A stretch of 64,000 bases of DNA from Rhodoferax sp. (GCF_012927445.1 NZ_JABBPD010000002.1:248001-312000); one strand, 5' to 3'. Positions 35,293 to 45,737 are shown, numbered from the stretch's first letter. The notes: generated by a model not told the origin, from the sequence alone. Translations and numbers: made by a program.

Positions 35293-37686
35293 ATGTCTGC
35301 ACTTTTCAATCCGACCGATTTGGTCGTACCGTTTGAAAACCTGAGAATGACCGACGTCGAGTCGGTTGGCGGTAAAAACGCCAGTCTCGGCGAAATGATT
35401 TCTAACTTGCCGACAGGCGTCAAGGTACCAACCGGATTTGCGACAACGGCTCATGCCTTTCGCGAGTTTCTGGCCTATGAAGACCTCGCTGGCCGGATCA
35501 ATGCTCGGCTGAGTGCCTTGGATACCGAAGACGTGAGGGCACTGGCTCAGGTTGGCGCCGAGATTCGTGCCATGGTGGAATCTCAGCCGTTTCCAGCAGA
35601 TCTGGAGCAGGCAATTCGCGATTCCTTTATCACTCTGAGTTCAGGAAACCCAGAAGCGTCATTTGCCGTCCGCTCGTCCGCCACCGCAGAAGATTTGCCG
35701 GATGCGTCATTTGCTGGCCAACAAGAAACTTTTTTGAACGTGATTGGTATCGACGAGATCCTTCACAAAATCAGGGAGGTGTTCGCCTCCTTGTACAACG
35801 ACCGGGCAATCAGTTACCGGGTGCATAAAGGCTTTGCGCACGAGCATGTGGCCTTGAGTGCAGGCATTCAGCGCATGGTGCGTTCTGACTTGGGCGCGGC
35901 AGGCGTCATGTTCACCATTGATACCGAGTCCGGTTTTCAAGACGTAGTTTTCATTACCTCCAGCTACGGACTGGGTGAGACGGTGGTGCAGGGCGCGGTG
36001 AATCCTGATGAGTTCTACGTGCACAAGCCAATGCTCAAGGCGGGCAAGCGCGCTGTCATTCGTCGCAGTCTGGGCTCCAAATTGATCCAGATGCAGTTCA
36101 CAACGGCTGAGGAAAAAGCTGCCAGTGGCAAACTGGTCAAAACGACAGATGTTCCCACCGAACTGCGTAATCGTTACTCGTTAACCGATGCTGATGTCGA
36201 AAAGCTGGCCGCTTATGCGTTGGTGATTGAACAGCACTACGGTCGCGCCATGGACATTGAATGGGGCAAAGACGGGCTGGACGGCGAACTCTATATTTTG
36301 CAGGCGCGTCCTGAGACGGTGAAGAGCCAGGCGGCAGGCAAGGCTGAATACCGTTACAAGCTCAAGGGTAAAAGCGCGGTGATCGTCGAAGGACGGGCCA
36401 TTGGCCAGAAGATTGGTACCGGCCCGGTTCGCATCGTGCACAACATCAGCGAGATGGACAAAGTGCAGCCCGGCGATGTTCTGGTAACTGACATGACGGA
36501 CCCCAACTGGGAGCCGGTGATGAAGCGGGCGGCAGCCATTGTGACGAACCGTGGCGGGCGTACCTGTCACGCTGCCATCATCGCACGTGAGTTGGGAATC
36601 CCAGCGGTGGTCGGTTGTGGTGATGCGAGCGAAGTGCTTAAGGACGGCATGCTGGTGACTGTCAGTTGCTCCGAGGGTGATACAGGATTCATTTACGACG
36701 GATTACTGGAAACAGAAATCACCGAAGTTCAGCGCGGCGAAATGCCCGAAATTTCATTGAAGATCATGATGAACGTTGGCAATCCACAGCTTGCGTTTGA
36801 CTTTTGCCAGTTACCCAATGAGGGCGTCGGTTTGGCGCGCCTTGAGTTCATCATCAACAACAACATTGGTGTGCATCCCAAGGCGATTCTGGATTACCCA
36901 AATATTGATGCTGATTTGAAGAAGGCAGTCGAGTCCGTCGCCCGTGGCCATGCGTCGCCGCGTGCTTTTTATGTGGACCGGGTCGCTGAAGGTGTTGCCA
37001 CGATTGGCGCTGCCTTCTGGCCTAAACCAGTGATCGTGCGTTTGTCCGATTTCAAGAGCAATGAATACCGCAAACTGATTGGTGGCAGCCGCTACGAGCC
37101 AGAAGAAGAGAACCCAATGCTCGGTTTTCGTGGCGCAGCGCGTTATCTCAGCGCTGATTTCAGCGAGGCATTCGCGATGGAGTGCGAAGCGCTCAAGCGT
37201 GTTCGCCAGGATATGGGCTTGAGTAACGTGCAAGTGATGGTTCCTTTTGTACGAACCTTGGGACAAGCCAAAAAAGTGACCGAGCTATTAGCGGTTCACG
37301 GCCTCAAACGCGGTGAGAATGGTCTGAAGATCATCATGATGTGCGAGATTCCCAGTAACGCCATCTTGGCGAATGAGTTTTTGCAGTACTTTGATGGTTT
37401 CTCGATTGGCTCAAACGATCTGACCCAACTCACACTGGGACTCGATCGTGATTCCGGGCTGGAACTGCTGGCCGCCGATTTTGATGAGCGTGACCCCGCC
37501 GTGACCACCTTGATTAGCCTTGCTATTAAAGCTTGCAAAGAGCAAGGCAAGTACATCGGCATTTGTGGTCAGGGACCTAGTGATCACCCTGACTTTGCCG
37601 AGTGGCTGAAAAAGGAGGGGATTTCATCCATTTCCCTGAATCCGGATTCTGTCATTGCCACCTGGAAGCAACTGGCTGGGCAATAG
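35293..37686 (+). CDS. ppsA: Phosphoenolpyruvate synthase
   Basis: Converts pyruvate, ATP and water to PEP, AMP and phosphate for gluconeogenesis. Protein of 797 residues from ATG 35293. The order is an N-terminal ATP-grasp domain ([32 protein letters not shown]), a swivelling phosphohistidine domain ([20 protein letters not shown] with catalytic H426), and a C-terminal PEP/pyruvate barrel ([17 protein letters not shown]). The Thr just before His is the expected PpsR target. CTGGAG precedes the start. With aceA elsewhere in the window it fits growth on acetate or organic acids. Confidence 0.96.
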   Translation: MSALFNPTDLVVPFENLRMTDVESVGGKNASLGEMISNLPTGVKVPTGFATTAHAFREFLAYEDLAGRINARLSALDTEDVRALAQVGAEIRAMVESQPFPADLEQAIRDSFITLSSGNPEASFAVRSSATAEDLPDASFAGQQETFLNVIGIDEILHKIREVFASLYNDRAISYRVHKGFAHEHVALSAGIQRMVRSDLGAAGVMFTIDTESGFQDVVFITSSYGLGETVVQGAVNPDEFYVHKPMLKAGKRAVIRRSLGSKLIQMQFTTAEEKAASGKLVKTTDVPTELRNRYSLTDADVEKLAAYALVIEQHYGRAMDIEWGKDGLDGELYILQARPETVKSQAAGKAEYRYKLKGKSAVIVEGRAIGQKIGTGPVRIVHNISEMDKVQPGDVLVTDMTDPNWEPVMKRAAAIVTNRGGRTCHAAIIARELGIPAVVGCGDASEVLKDGMLVTVSCSEGDTGFIYDGLLETEITEVQRGEMPEISLKIMMNVGNPQLAFDFCQLPNEGVGLARLEFIINNNIGVHPKAILDYPNIDADLKKAVESVARGHASPRAFYVDRVAEGVATIGAAFWPKPVIVRLSDFKSNEYRKLIGGSRYEPEEENPMLGFRGAARYLSADFSEAFAMECEALKRVRQDMGLSNVQVMVPFVRTLGQAKKVTELLAVHGLKRGENGLKIIMMCEIPSNAILANEFLQYFDGFSIGSNDLTQLTLGLDRDSGLELLAADFDERDPAVTTLISLAIKACKEQGKYIGICGQGPSDHPDFAEWLKKEGISSISLNPDSVIATWKQLAGQ

Positions 37687-37731
37687 CAAACACCTATAGC
37701 CGGCGGCATCACTGGATGCCATGATGAAGCG

Positions 37732-40071
37732 ATGATGCCACCCGTAGTTGAGACGAGCGTATTTAAACCTGTTCCGGGTGGCTTGCGCTTGCACGGGTGG
37801 CTTCTTGCAACTTGGTTCGCAGCCTCGTTTGGTGTGGTTTTCTTTGCACGTGATCTGCAAATGATTGTGGGCAGCTGGCCTTTAGGCTACTGGTTTGCTG
37901 CGCAGGGGAGCGTATTCGTATTTATCGCCATCGTCGCGGTATTCGCTTGGGTAGCCAATAGACGGGATGGCGAGATGCCAACGGGCGATGCTGCGTATGG
38001 CGCCTACAAGCAACGGCTACATCGTAAATTTGCAACTTATGTTGTCTGCTTGCTGTTGTTCTTGCTTGCTCTGGCCCTGGCTGAGCAGTGGGGTCTGAAA
38101 AAAACATGGGTGGGCGCCATTTTCCTGTTCGCGACGGTTGGTTTGTACGCTGTGATCGGCATCTATGGCCGAACGTCGGATGCCGCCGAGTATTACGTTG
38201 CCGGCCGCAGCATCCCTGCGGTTTATAACGGCATGGCGACCGCCGCTGACTGGATGAGTGCGGCGTCGTTCATCAGTATGGCCGGCGGCCTCTATCTTCA
38301 AGGCTTTTCTGGCACCCAGTCGCAGCCCGGAGGGTTGGTCTATGTGCTGGGATGGACAGGGGGCTTCTGTTTGGTTGCTCTGCTGGTGGCGCCCTACCTG
38401 AGAAGACTGGGTCTGTACACAATCCCCGATTATTTTGGCGCTCGTTTCGGAGGCCGTTGGCCACGAATGATTGCGGCTTTTGCCGCCGTCCTGTGTTCTT
38501 TTACCTATGTGGTGGCACAGATTTACGGTGTCGGGCTGATAACTTCTCGACTTACAGGTGTCCAGTTCGAAATTGGCATTTTGCTGGGGCTTGGTGGCGT
38601 ATTGGTATGTTCGTTTTTGGGTGGTATGCGGGCTGTGACCTGGACTCAAGTAACTCAGTATGTCGTCCTGATCCTGGCTTTTTTGATCCCGGTTTCATGG
38701 CTTGCCTACAAGCAGCTTGGCAATCCACTGGCCCCATTCGTATACGGTCAGCAACTACAAAAAATCACCGCTCTGGAGCAGCAACTTGTAAATTCACCCG
38801 CAGAGTTGCAGGTGATCAATGAATACGCTCGTCGTGCGCGGGACTATCAGCTGAAGTTGCAAAACGTGGATGCCTCACTGGAGAGTGAACGTCATGCGAT
38901 GAGGGAAAAAATTCGTTCATTGAACGAACGCCATGCTGATGAATCGGTCATAGTCGCCGCAAGACGAGAGCTTGCGGCGCTGCCCAGGGATTCAGTATCT
39001 GCTCGCGAGCATTGGACGCATGCCATGCAGGATAACCTTGACAGAGCCCAACCTTTGGGCGGCATGCCCCCGCATGCCAAACCCTTCGCTGGCGACCCGC
39101 AGGGAAGCATTAGCGAGCAACAGACGTTTGAAGTTTCCCGACGCAACTTTTTGGCACTGATGTTTTGTTTGATGGTCGGCACGGCGGGTTTGCCGCACCT
39201 GCTGACTCGTTTTTACACAACCCGGACCGTGGCAGAGGCGAGAACTTCGGTGGCATGGTCCTTGTTTTTCATTGCGCTGCTGTACTTGGCGGCACCTGCG
39301 TTGGCTGTTCTGGTGAAATTCGAGGTTATGAGTCATCTGGTGGGACAAAATTTTGACTCCTTGCCTCCATGGATTGCGCAGTGGGCTAAGGTAGATCCAA
39401 CGCTGATTTCGGTCAGCGATGTCAATGGCGACCACATTCTCCAGTTCGCAGAGCTGAAAATGGGAGCCGATATTGTGATGCTGGCAACGCCTGAACTTGG
39501 CGGTATGCCTTATGTTGTCTCCGGTTTAGTGGCAGCGGGCGGGCTGGCTGCTGCGCTCTCAACGGCGGATGGCCTGTTGTTGACGATTGGTAATGCGTTA
39601 GGGCACGATTTGTTTTTTCAGGGAGAAAGCAACCAGGCGGGGGCCGTGCGAAAGGTGATGTTGTCCAAGTTTGCTCTGTTGGTCGTAGCGCTTGCTGCGG
39701 CCTATGTGGCAGCTCAGCGACCCGCTGATATTCTTTATCTTGTTTCCGCTTCGTTTTCGCTGGCGGGCGCTGCATTTGTACCTGTCATGGTGCTGGGAAT
39801 ATTTTGGACCAGGACCACGCGGAAGGCGGCTGTCGCAGGAATGCTTTCTGGTCTTGGTTTGACCATTTACTATATGTTGGTCAATGCCACACAGGTCAGA
39901 GCTGCATTAGGCTTAAGCGGCACGGGTTTGTGGTTTGGCATTCAGCCTGTATCTTCCGGTGTATTTGGCGTTTTTGCTGGCGTTTTGGTCACGGTTTTAG
40001 TTACCCTGTTGTCGCGCCCCCAAGCCTTGCCAACTGATTTAGTGCGACGCCCGGTTTACGATGGCATATAA
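37732..40071 (+). CDS. Sodium:solute symporter with fused small-subunit-like N-terminus
   Basis: Large sodium:solute symporter of 779 residues, resembling the VC_2705 subfamily of the SSS family (acetate/actP-like relatives). The first about 90 residues hold two helices (HGWLLATWFAASFGVVF and YWFAAQGSVFVFIAIVAVFA) that look like the separate DUF4212 small subunit. The SSS core then starts (GRTSDAAEYYVAGRSIPAVYNGMATAADWMSAASFISMAGG in outline). A hydrophilic insertion of about 120 residues around 340-465 is predicted coiled coil (ITALEQQLVNSPAELQVINE and following). Substrate is unknown; a short monocarboxylate is plausible next to ppsA. Confidence 0.85.
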   Translation: MMPPVVETSVFKPVPGGLRLHGWLLATWFAASFGVVFFARDLQMIVGSWPLGYWFAAQGSVFVFIAIVAVFAWVANRRDGEMPTGDAAYGAYKQRLHRKFATYVVCLLLFLLALALAEQWGLKKTWVGAIFLFATVGLYAVIGIYGRTSDAAEYYVAGRSIPAVYNGMATAADWMSAASFISMAGGLYLQGFSGTQSQPGGLVYVLGWTGGFCLVALLVAPYLRRLGLYTIPDYFGARFGGRWPRMIAAFAAVLCSFTYVVAQIYGVGLITSRLTGVQFEIGILLGLGGVLVCSFLGGMRAVTWTQVTQYVVLILAFLIPVSWLAYKQLGNPLAPFVYGQQLQKITALEQQLVNSPAELQVINEYARRARDYQLKLQNVDASLESERHAMREKIRSLNERHADESVIVAARRELAALPRDSVSAREHWTHAMQDNLDRAQPLGGMPPHAKPFAGDPQGSISEQQTFEVSRRNFLALMFCLMVGTAGLPHLLTRFYTTRTVAEARTSVAWSLFFIALLYLAAPALAVLVKFEVMSHLVGQNFDSLPPWIAQWAKVDPTLISVSDVNGDHILQFAELKMGADIVMLATPELGGMPYVVSGLVAAGGLAAALSTADGLLLTIGNALGHDLFFQGESNQAGAVRKVMLSKFALLVVALAAAYVAAQRPADILYLVSASFSLAGAAFVPVMVLGIFWTRTTRKAAVAGMLSGLGLTIYYMLVNATQVRAALGLSGTGLWFGIQPVSSGVFGVFAGVLVTVLVTLLSRPQALPTDLVRRPVYDGI

Positions 40072-40156
40072 TATTGGGCTTCCCCTTGCCATACCTCAAT
40101 TAGACGCTGAGGGTGGTTTTTTCTGCCTGAATTTGGGCCATCCATAAGGAGTATCA

Positions 40157-40522
40157 ATGCGTCATTACGAAATTATTCTCATGATCCACCCGGATCAGAG
40201 CGAGCAAGTTCCCGCTATGCTGGAACGCTACAAAGGCATGATCACAGCTGGCGGTGGAAAAGTGCATCGTGTTGAAGACTGGGGCCGTCGCCAGTTGATC
40301 TATATGATCAACAAGCTTGCCAAGGCTCATTATCTTTGTGTCAACATCGAGGCTGATCAAGCTGTGATGGCTGAACTTGAACACGCATTCAAGTTCAATG
40401 ATGCTGTTTTGCGTCACCTGACAGTGCTGAAGAAAAAAGCCGATACCGGCCCTTCTTCGATGATGAAAACTGTCGAGCGTGAAGATGCTCGCAAGACACA
40501 ACAAGCTGAATACCAAGCTTAA
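40157..40522 (+). CDS. rpsF: 30S ribosomal protein S6
   Basis: Ribosomal protein bS6, 121 residues, beginning [19 protein letters not shown] and containing [20 protein letters not shown]. It forms a pair with S18 on the 30S platform. A good AAGGAG lies just before the start. First gene of rpsF-priB-rpsR-rplI, a conserved proteobacterial cluster. Confidence 0.97.
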   Translation: MRHYEIILMIHPDQSEQVPAMLERYKGMITAGGGKVHRVEDWGRRQLIYMINKLAKAHYLCVNIEADQAVMAELEHAFKFNDAVLRHLTVLKKKADTGPSSMMKTVEREDARKTQQAEYQA

Positions 40523-40546
40523 CGTCATTATTTTCCAGCTAGGAAT

Positions 40547-40846
40547 GTGAACCACGTTGCCAACCAGCTTGTTCTGACTGCCTGTATCGCCGAGATTGAA
40601 GCTCTGCGTTACACACCAGCCGGATTACCCGCACTGAACATCCGGCTCGATCATGAGTCTGACATTCAGGAAGCAGGGCAGACAAGACAGGTTAAGGCAG
40701 CAATGAAAGCAGTGGCTTTTGGTGCATTGGCTGAACGGCTTGTTAAACAAGCCATAGGCAGTGCTTGGAAGTTCAGTGGTTTTCTGGCGACACCGCGCAA
40801 TGGAAAATATGTCGTGTTTCATATTCAAGAATTTCAGCAAGATTAG
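40547..40846 (+). CDS. priB: Primosomal replication protein N (PriB)
   Basis: Single OB-fold protein of 99 residues that helps PriA reload the replicative helicase at stalled forks. The sequence NQLVLTACIAEIEALRYTPA, GLPALNIRLDHES and KYVVFHIQEFQQD match the family. Start is GTG 40547, with AGGA only 2 bases away; homologues begin at about this residue. Its place between rpsF and rpsR supports the call. Confidence 0.9.
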   Translation: MNHVANQLVLTACIAEIEALRYTPAGLPALNIRLDHESDIQEAGQTRQVKAAMKAVAFGALAERLVKQAIGSAWKFSGFLATPRNGKYVVFHIQEFQQD

Positions 40847-40875
40847 CTAATTCGTAAAAATTTAAGGAGTCCATC

Positions 40876-41160
40876 ATGGCCGGACCAAAACGTTTCAATA
40901 ACAAAGACAAGCGCCCTAAGCGCCCAGCCCAGAACCTGCTGTTCAAGCGTAAGCGCTTTTGCCGCTTTACCGTGACTGGCGTTGAAGAGATCGATTACAA
41001 AGACATCGACACGCTTCGCGATTTCATCGCTGAGAACGGCAAGATTATTCCTGCCCGCCTGACTGGCACCCGTGCCATTTTCCAGCGTCAACTCAACACC
41101 GCTATCAAGCGTGCGCGTTTTCTCGCGATGCTGCCATACAGCGATCAGCACAAGATCTAA
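40876..41160 (+). CDS. rpsR: 30S ribosomal protein S18
   Basis: Ribosomal protein bS18, 94 residues, with the conserved core [20 protein letters not shown] and [26 protein letters not shown] lies ahead of the ATG. It has a short N-terminal extension typical of Betaproteobacteria. rplI follows after 11 bases. Confidence 0.97.
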   Translation: MAGPKRFNNKDKRPKRPAQNLLFKRKRFCRFTVTGVEEIDYKDIDTLRDFIAENGKIIPARLTGTRAIFQRQLNTAIKRARFLAMLPYSDQHKI

Positions 41161-41171
41161 GGAATACGACC

Positions 41172-41624
41172 ATGCAAATTATTCTGCTCGACAAGGTCGT
41201 GAACCTTGGCAATCTCGGCGAAATCGTTCGCGTTAAAGATGGCTACGCCCGCAACTTTCTGATTCCTTCTGGCCGCGCCCGTCGCGCCACGGAGTCAGCA
41301 AAACAGCAGTTTGAAGTCAAACGTGCTGAACTTGAAAAAGCTGCTGCCGTCAAGTTGGCCGAATGCCAAGCATTGGGTGAAAAACTGGCTGGTACGACCT
41401 GCAAGTTGACCCAAAAGGCCGGTGTTGACGGTCGTCTGTTTGGTTCCGTGACCAATGCGGATATCGCTGAAGAACTGACCAAAAATGGTTACAAGGTAAC
41501 CAAGTCGCAGATTCGGATGCCTAACGGTCCGATCAAGATTGTTAGTGACAGCACGGTCAGTGTGTCATTGCACACCGACGTAGTTGTTGACATCACCGTC
41601 TCGGTATACGGCGAAACGGCTTAA
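41172..41624 (+). CDS. rplI: 50S ribosomal protein L9
   Basis: Ribosomal protein bL9, 150 residues. The N-terminal domain [35 protein letters not shown] is followed by the connecting helix and a C-terminal domain. TAAGGA provides the ribosome site. It is the last gene before a strong terminator. Confidence 0.97.
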   Translation: MQIILLDKVVNLGNLGEIVRVKDGYARNFLIPSGRARRATESAKQQFEVKRAELEKAAAVKLAECQALGEKLAGTTCKLTQKAGVDGRLFGSVTNADIAEELTKNGYKVTKSQIRMPNGPIKIVSDSTVSVSLHTDVVVDITVSVYGETA

Positions 41625-41641
41625 TCCGCTACGCTCAGTTC

Positions 41642-41675
41642 AAAAGCCGCCAGGGTGCAAGCCTAGGCGGCTTTT
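41642..41675 (+). terminator. Intrinsic terminator after rplI
   Basis: AAAAGCCGCC (41642-41651) pairs with GGCGGCTTTT (41666-41675) across a 14-base loop. It separates the ribosomal cluster from dnaB. Confidence 0.85.
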
Positions 41676-41802
41676 GTATTTTCGGGGAAACTTGTCCCGA
41701 AATTTCCACAGTTTGTGCACAGCTTATAAATGGCTTGTGCCCAGCCTTTCACTCGACGTCGATCAAGCGTCGTCGTAGCATCCAAGCTTAAAGGAAACCT
41801 CA

Positions 41803-43209
41803 ATGTCTGCCGTACTTTCTGCCGTGGGTGACGACTTCAGTCAAGATCGACAAGTAGCGCAACTGCGCATACCTCCGCATTCCATCGAGGCCGAGTCCAG
41901 TGTGCTGGGGGGGCTGCTGTTGGATAACGGCGCTTGGGATCGTGTGGGTGACTTGTTGACGGATCGTGATTTTTACCGATATGAACACCGAATGGTTTTT
42001 GCCGCCATTGGTGCCCTGATCAATGCCTCCAAACCCGCTGACGTGATCACGGTGTTTGAGCAATTGCAAAACCAGGGCAAGGCAGAAGAAGTCGGTGGAC
42101 TGGCCTACCTCAACTCGTTAGCCCAGTATGTGCCAAGCGCAGGCAATATTCGACGCTACGCCGAGATCGTGCGTGAGCGGTCGGTCCTGCGTAAGTTGGT
42201 AACTGCCAGTGATGAAATATCGACCAACGCTTTCAATCCCAAAGGACGGCCAGTGGCCGCCATACTGGACGAGGCGGAGCAAAAGATATTCAATATTGGG
42301 GAAGAGGGTGCACGGACGAAGCAGGGCTTTCAGTCCATGGACACGCTGGTGGTTGATCTGCTCGACCGGGTTCAGGAAATGGCTGACAACCCCAATGATG
42401 TCACGGGGGTGCCGACCGGATTTTATGATCTTGACCGCATGACAGCTGGCTTTCAAGCTGGGGATTTGATTGTGCTTGCGGCCCGTCCTTCGATGGGTAA
42501 AACAGCGCTGGCGATCAATATTGCCGAGCATGTGGCGCTCAACGAAGGCTTGCCGGTGGCTGTGTTTTCGATGGAAATGGGTGCCGCACAGCTTGCTGTG
42601 CGTATTGTGGGTTCGATTGGACGCATTGACCAGGGCCATTTGCGCACCGGTAAACTGACAGACGAAGAATGGCCACGTCTAACCGAGGCCATCGAGAAGT
42701 TGCGGACTATTTCCTTGCACATCGATGAATCTGCAGGTTTGACCTCCAGCGAACTCCGCGCCAACGCCCGTCGTTTGTCGCGCCAATGCGGAAAATTGGG
42801 CTTAATTGTTGTCGATTACTTGCAGCTGATGAGTGGTTCCTCCAGCGATGGAGAAAATCGCGCGACGGAATTGGGTGAAATTTCACGCGGACTGAAAATG
42901 TTGGCCCGGGAGTTGCAATGTCCTGTGATTGCGCTATCTCAGCTCAACCGAAGTGTGGAGCAGCGCCCAGACAAGCGCCCCATGATGAGTGACTTGCGTG
43001 AGTCCGGCGCGATTGAGCAGGATGCGGACATCATCATGTTTATTTACCGCGACGAGTACTACACCAAGGATGCTTGCAAGGAGCCGGGGGTGGCCGAAGT
43101 CATCATCGCCAAACAGCGAAATGGTCCAACGGGTGTGGTGAAGCTGGCCTTCATTAACCGGATTACCAAGTTTGAGTCCCTGGCATCAGGCGGAAGCGGC
43201 GATTTTTAA
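41803..43209 (+). CDS. dnaB: Replicative DNA helicase DnaB
   Basis: Hexameric 5'-3' replicative helicase, 468 residues. The N-terminal domain (QVAQLRIPPHSIEAESSVLG) is followed by the RecA-like motor with Walker A ARPSMGKTALAI near residue 227, Walker B LIVVDYLQLMSG and SQLNRSVEQRPDKRPMMSDL. There is no intein. AAAGGAAA gives the ribosome site. It follows rplI as in many proteobacteria and has its own downstream terminator. Confidence 0.97.
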   Translation: MSAVLSAVGDDFSQDRQVAQLRIPPHSIEAESSVLGGLLLDNGAWDRVGDLLTDRDFYRYEHRMVFAAIGALINASKPADVITVFEQLQNQGKAEEVGGLAYLNSLAQYVPSAGNIRRYAEIVRERSVLRKLVTASDEISTNAFNPKGRPVAAILDEAEQKIFNIGEEGARTKQGFQSMDTLVVDLLDRVQEMADNPNDVTGVPTGFYDLDRMTAGFQAGDLIVLAARPSMGKTALAINIAEHVALNEGLPVAVFSMEMGAAQLAVRIVGSIGRIDQGHLRTGKLTDEEWPRLTEAIEKLRTISLHIDESAGLTSSELRANARRLSRQCGKLGLIVVDYLQLMSGSSSDGENRATELGEISRGLKMLARELQCPVIALSQLNRSVEQRPDKRPMMSDLRESGAIEQDADIIMFIYRDEYYTKDACKEPGVAEVIIAKQRNGPTGVVKLAFINRITKFESLASGGSGDF

Positions 43210-43221
43210 GCTCTAAAAGAC

Positions 43222-43252
43222 AAAAGGGCGTTGGCTTAGCTAACGCCCTTTT
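43222..43252 (+). terminator. Intrinsic terminator after dnaB
   Basis: AAAAGGGCGTT and AACGCCCTTTT form a strong hairpin around GGCTTAGCT. With A and T tails it can act on both strands, between converging dnaB and the phoH-like gene. Confidence 0.9.
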
Positions 43253-43270
43253 GTCCCCTAACTTTTCAAA

Positions 43271-44968
43271 TTACAAAACTTCACTCGCAAAGTCAGCCAG
43301 CCGCGAACGTTCACCCCGTGCCAGGGTGATATGCCCGCCGTGCGGCCAGCCCTTGAATTTATCAACGGCAAAGGTTAAGCCGGAAGAGCCCTCGGTGAGG
43401 TAAGGGGTGTCGATCTGGGCGATGTTGCCCATGCAAATAATTTTGGTACCTGGACCGGCTCGGGTGATCAAGGTCTTCATCTGCTTGGGGGTCAGATTTT
43501 GTGCTTCATCGATGATGACGTACTTGTTCAGGAAAGTGCGTCCCCGCATGAAGTTCATGCTCTTGATCTTGATGCGACTGCGGATGAGTTCACTGGTAGC
43601 GGAGCGGCCCCATTCGCCTGCACTGGTATCCGTTTTGCCCAATACTTCGAGGTTGTCGTCCAATGCCCCCATCCAGGGTCCCATTTTCTCTTCTTCGGTA
43701 CCCGGCAGAAAGCCGATGTCTTCACCGACGCTCACTGTAGCGCGCGTCACGATGATCTCGGTATAGCGCCGATCGTCCAGCACCTGGGTCAGGCCGGAGG
43801 CCAGTGCCATTAATGTTTTGCCAGTGCCCGCTGTCCCCGTCAAAGTGACAAAGTCGACCTCGGGATCCATCAGCAGGTTCATGGCAAAGTTTTGCTCACG
43901 GTTTCGCGTGGTGATGCCCCAAACCGAGTTTTTGAGGTGGGTGTAATCCTTTAGTGTTTTGAATACGGCGGTCTTGCCACGAATTTCTGTGACCCTGGCG
44001 TACAGGCTGGGCTCACCGGGAGACTCGAAGTAGACGAACTGATTGATCAGCAAGTTGGGGACGATAGGACCAGTGATGCGGTAAAAGGTGTGCGCACCTT
44101 GCTGCCAACTCTCTATCGTTTTGCCGTGAGAAGTCCAAAAATTGGCGGGCAGGGCATAGGATCCGGCGTACAGCAAGTCGCCGTCATCCAGCGTTTTGTC
44201 ATTCTGGTAATCATCGGTCGCCAAGCCCAGTGCACGCGATTTGACGCGCATGTTGATGTCTTTGGACACCAACACCACTTCACGTGGGGCATGTTGTTGA
44301 CGCAGCGCTTCCACCACGCCCAGAATTTGGTTATCCGCCTTGCCTTGGGGCAGGCTGGTGGGCAGGGTGTAGTTCAGCAGTTGGGTCTGGAAGAACAACT
44401 TGCCGCCCGCTTCCCGGTGACCCGTGGTGCTCAGTGGCAAGCCCATGGTGATGTCTGCGCCTTGATGGCCGGCTAACGCGTCGAGGGTACGGCTGGTTTG
44501 ACGGGCATTGCGGGCGACCTCGGTCATGCCTTTTTTATGGGCATCCAGTTCTTCCAGAACGATCATGGGAAGAAAGATGTCATGTTCCTCAAAGCGAAAG
44601 AGGCACATGGGATCGTGCAGCAGCACGTTGGTGTCCAGCACAAACAGTTTGCTTGGGCCGGTGTGCTTGACTTTCTTGGTGCGGACTTCGGTTGGTGCTT
44701 CAGCTTCGGGACGAGTTTTCCGGGTTGGTGCGTCCGCGCGGGGCGTTTTGCTGCGGCTCTCAGTCACGCTTTTCTCTGTCGTGGTGAGGGGTTGCAATTT
44801 GCTGTCTGTTCGTTCAAGCGTGTCCCGGGCTTGCGGTTTTTCTGCAACAGGACGTTCGCTCAATGAAGATTCAGTCGTGCGTGCCTTGGGTGCTGTTCTG
44901 GCCTGTACTTCGTAGTCTTTCTCAGACAGCAGCGCGGCACGTTTGGCGGGGGCAGTTGGCAATGGCAT
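43271..44968 (-). CDS. PhoH-family ATPase with N-terminal PIN domain
   Basis: Protein of 565 residues from ATG 44968. After a disordered, Lys/Thr/Arg-rich N-terminus of about 110 residues comes a PIN nuclease-like domain (KLFVLDTNVLLHDPMCLF, LEELDAHKKG). The PhoH ATPase follows, with Walker A TLTGTAGTGKTLMALASGL, Walker B YVIIDEAQNLTPKQMKTLIT and the end GGHITLARGERSRLAD. PhoH-PIN proteins (PhoH2-like) act as RNA helicase/RNase in actinobacteria. The role here is inferred. An upstream TTG at 44986 is less likely. It converges with dnaB. Confidence 0.9.
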   Translation of the reverse strand: MPLPTAPAKRAALLSEKDYEVQARTAPKARTTESSLSERPVAEKPQARDTLERTDSKLQPLTTTEKSVTESRSKTPRADAPTRKTRPEAEAPTEVRTKKVKHTGPSKLFVLDTNVLLHDPMCLFRFEEHDIFLPMIVLEELDAHKKGMTEVARNARQTSRTLDALAGHQGADITMGLPLSTTGHREAGGKLFFQTQLLNYTLPTSLPQGKADNQILGVVEALRQQHAPREVVLVSKDINMRVKSRALGLATDDYQNDKTLDDGDLLYAGSYALPANFWTSHGKTIESWQQGAHTFYRITGPIVPNLLINQFVYFESPGEPSLYARVTEIRGKTAVFKTLKDYTHLKNSVWGITTRNREQNFAMNLLMDPEVDFVTLTGTAGTGKTLMALASGLTQVLDDRRYTEIIVTRATVSVGEDIGFLPGTEEEKMGPWMGALDDNLEVLGKTDTSAGEWGRSATSELIRSRIKIKSMNFMRGRTFLNKYVIIDEAQNLTPKQMKTLITRAGPGTKIICMGNIAQIDTPYLTEGSSGLTFAVDKFKGWPHGGHITLARGERSRLADFASEVL

Positions 44969-45016
44969 AGGGTGGTTTGCTCGCAAAAAGTGGATTGGAT
45001 TCAGGCTTTAGAAGCG

Positions 45017-45048
45017 AAAAAGCCGCCTTGAGACCAAGGCGGCTTTTT
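45017..45048 (-). terminator. Intrinsic terminator between bcp and the phoH-like gene
   Basis: AAAAAGCCGCCTTG (45017-45030) pairs with CAAGGCGGCTTTTT (45035-45048) around loop AGAC, a 14-bp perfect stem. On the minus strand it ends the bcp transcript. Confidence 0.92.
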
Positions 45049-45142
45049 CGGGGAGCACGGTTGTGAATTTCAACGGCATGTGCCCATTATGCATAAACTT
45101 TGCATACGTCAACACATGCGTGCTGACTCACCCCAGTCGTTG

Positions 45143-45628
45143 TTAGACGAGTGCAGCCGTTTTATTGAGCGCTTTCACGGCTTTCAGAACATCATCCACA
45201 TGGCCTGGAACCTTGAGTCCACGCCATTCTTCCTTGACCAAACCATCAGCACCAATCAGGAAAGTGCTGCGCTCAATGCCCTTAACTTTTTTGCCGTACA
45301 TAATCTTGTTTTTGACGACGCCAAACATGTGACACATTTTTTCTTCTGTGTCGGCAATCAATTCGAAGGGGAGTTCCAGTTTGGCTTTGAACTCATCGTG
45401 GGATTTCATGTTGTCACGCGACACCCCGAACACAGTAGCGCCAGCTTTTACAAAGTCTTTGTACTTGTCCCGGAACTGCATGGCTTCCGTGGTGCAGCCA
45501 GGCGTGTTATCTTTCGGGTAGAAGTACAGAATGACAACTTTCCCGAGGTGAGACGTGTTGGAGACTCTGATGCCACTGGTGGCATTCGATTCAAATTCAG
45601 GGATGGGTTTATTGACAACAATCGCCAT
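45143..45628 (-). CDS. bcp: Bcp/PrxQ-type peroxiredoxin
   Basis: Thiol peroxidase that reduces hydroperoxides, 161 residues. The active-site stretch YFYPKDNTPGCTTEAMQF contains the peroxidatic C45. At position 50, where E. coli Bcp has its resolving Cys, this protein has Met, so it should work as an atypical one-Cys type or use a different resolving thiol; another Cys exists at KMCHMFG. The fold motifs (GATVFGVSRD, RSTFLIGADG) are intact. Ends before a strong terminator. Confidence 0.93.
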   Translation of the reverse strand: MAIVVNKPIPEFESNATSGIRVSNTSHLGKVVILYFYPKDNTPGCTTEAMQFRDKYKDFVKAGATVFGVSRDNMKSHDEFKAKLELPFELIADTEEKMCHMFGVVKNKIMYGKKVKGIERSTFLIGADGLVKEEWRGLKVPGHVDDVLKAVKALNKTAALV

Positions 45629-45737
45629 AGTTCTTAAATCTCGTGTGACAGGATGCGTCGTTCTCTCAAGTCATTGGCGCTATCCTGTGACAGCGTGTGG
45701 CGCCTCCGACTGCAACCTAATATTTTACCCCGAAAAC

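Noticed and set aside
40093..40122. Terminator after the sodium:solute symporter gene
   Set aside because: CCTCA/TGAGG is only a 5-bp stem and the T-run starts four bases after it; too weak to list.
45648..45688. Inverted repeat ACAGGAT...ATCCTGT upstream of bcp
   Set aside because: Only 7 bases with a 27-base gap. It could be a regulator site, but nothing else supports it.
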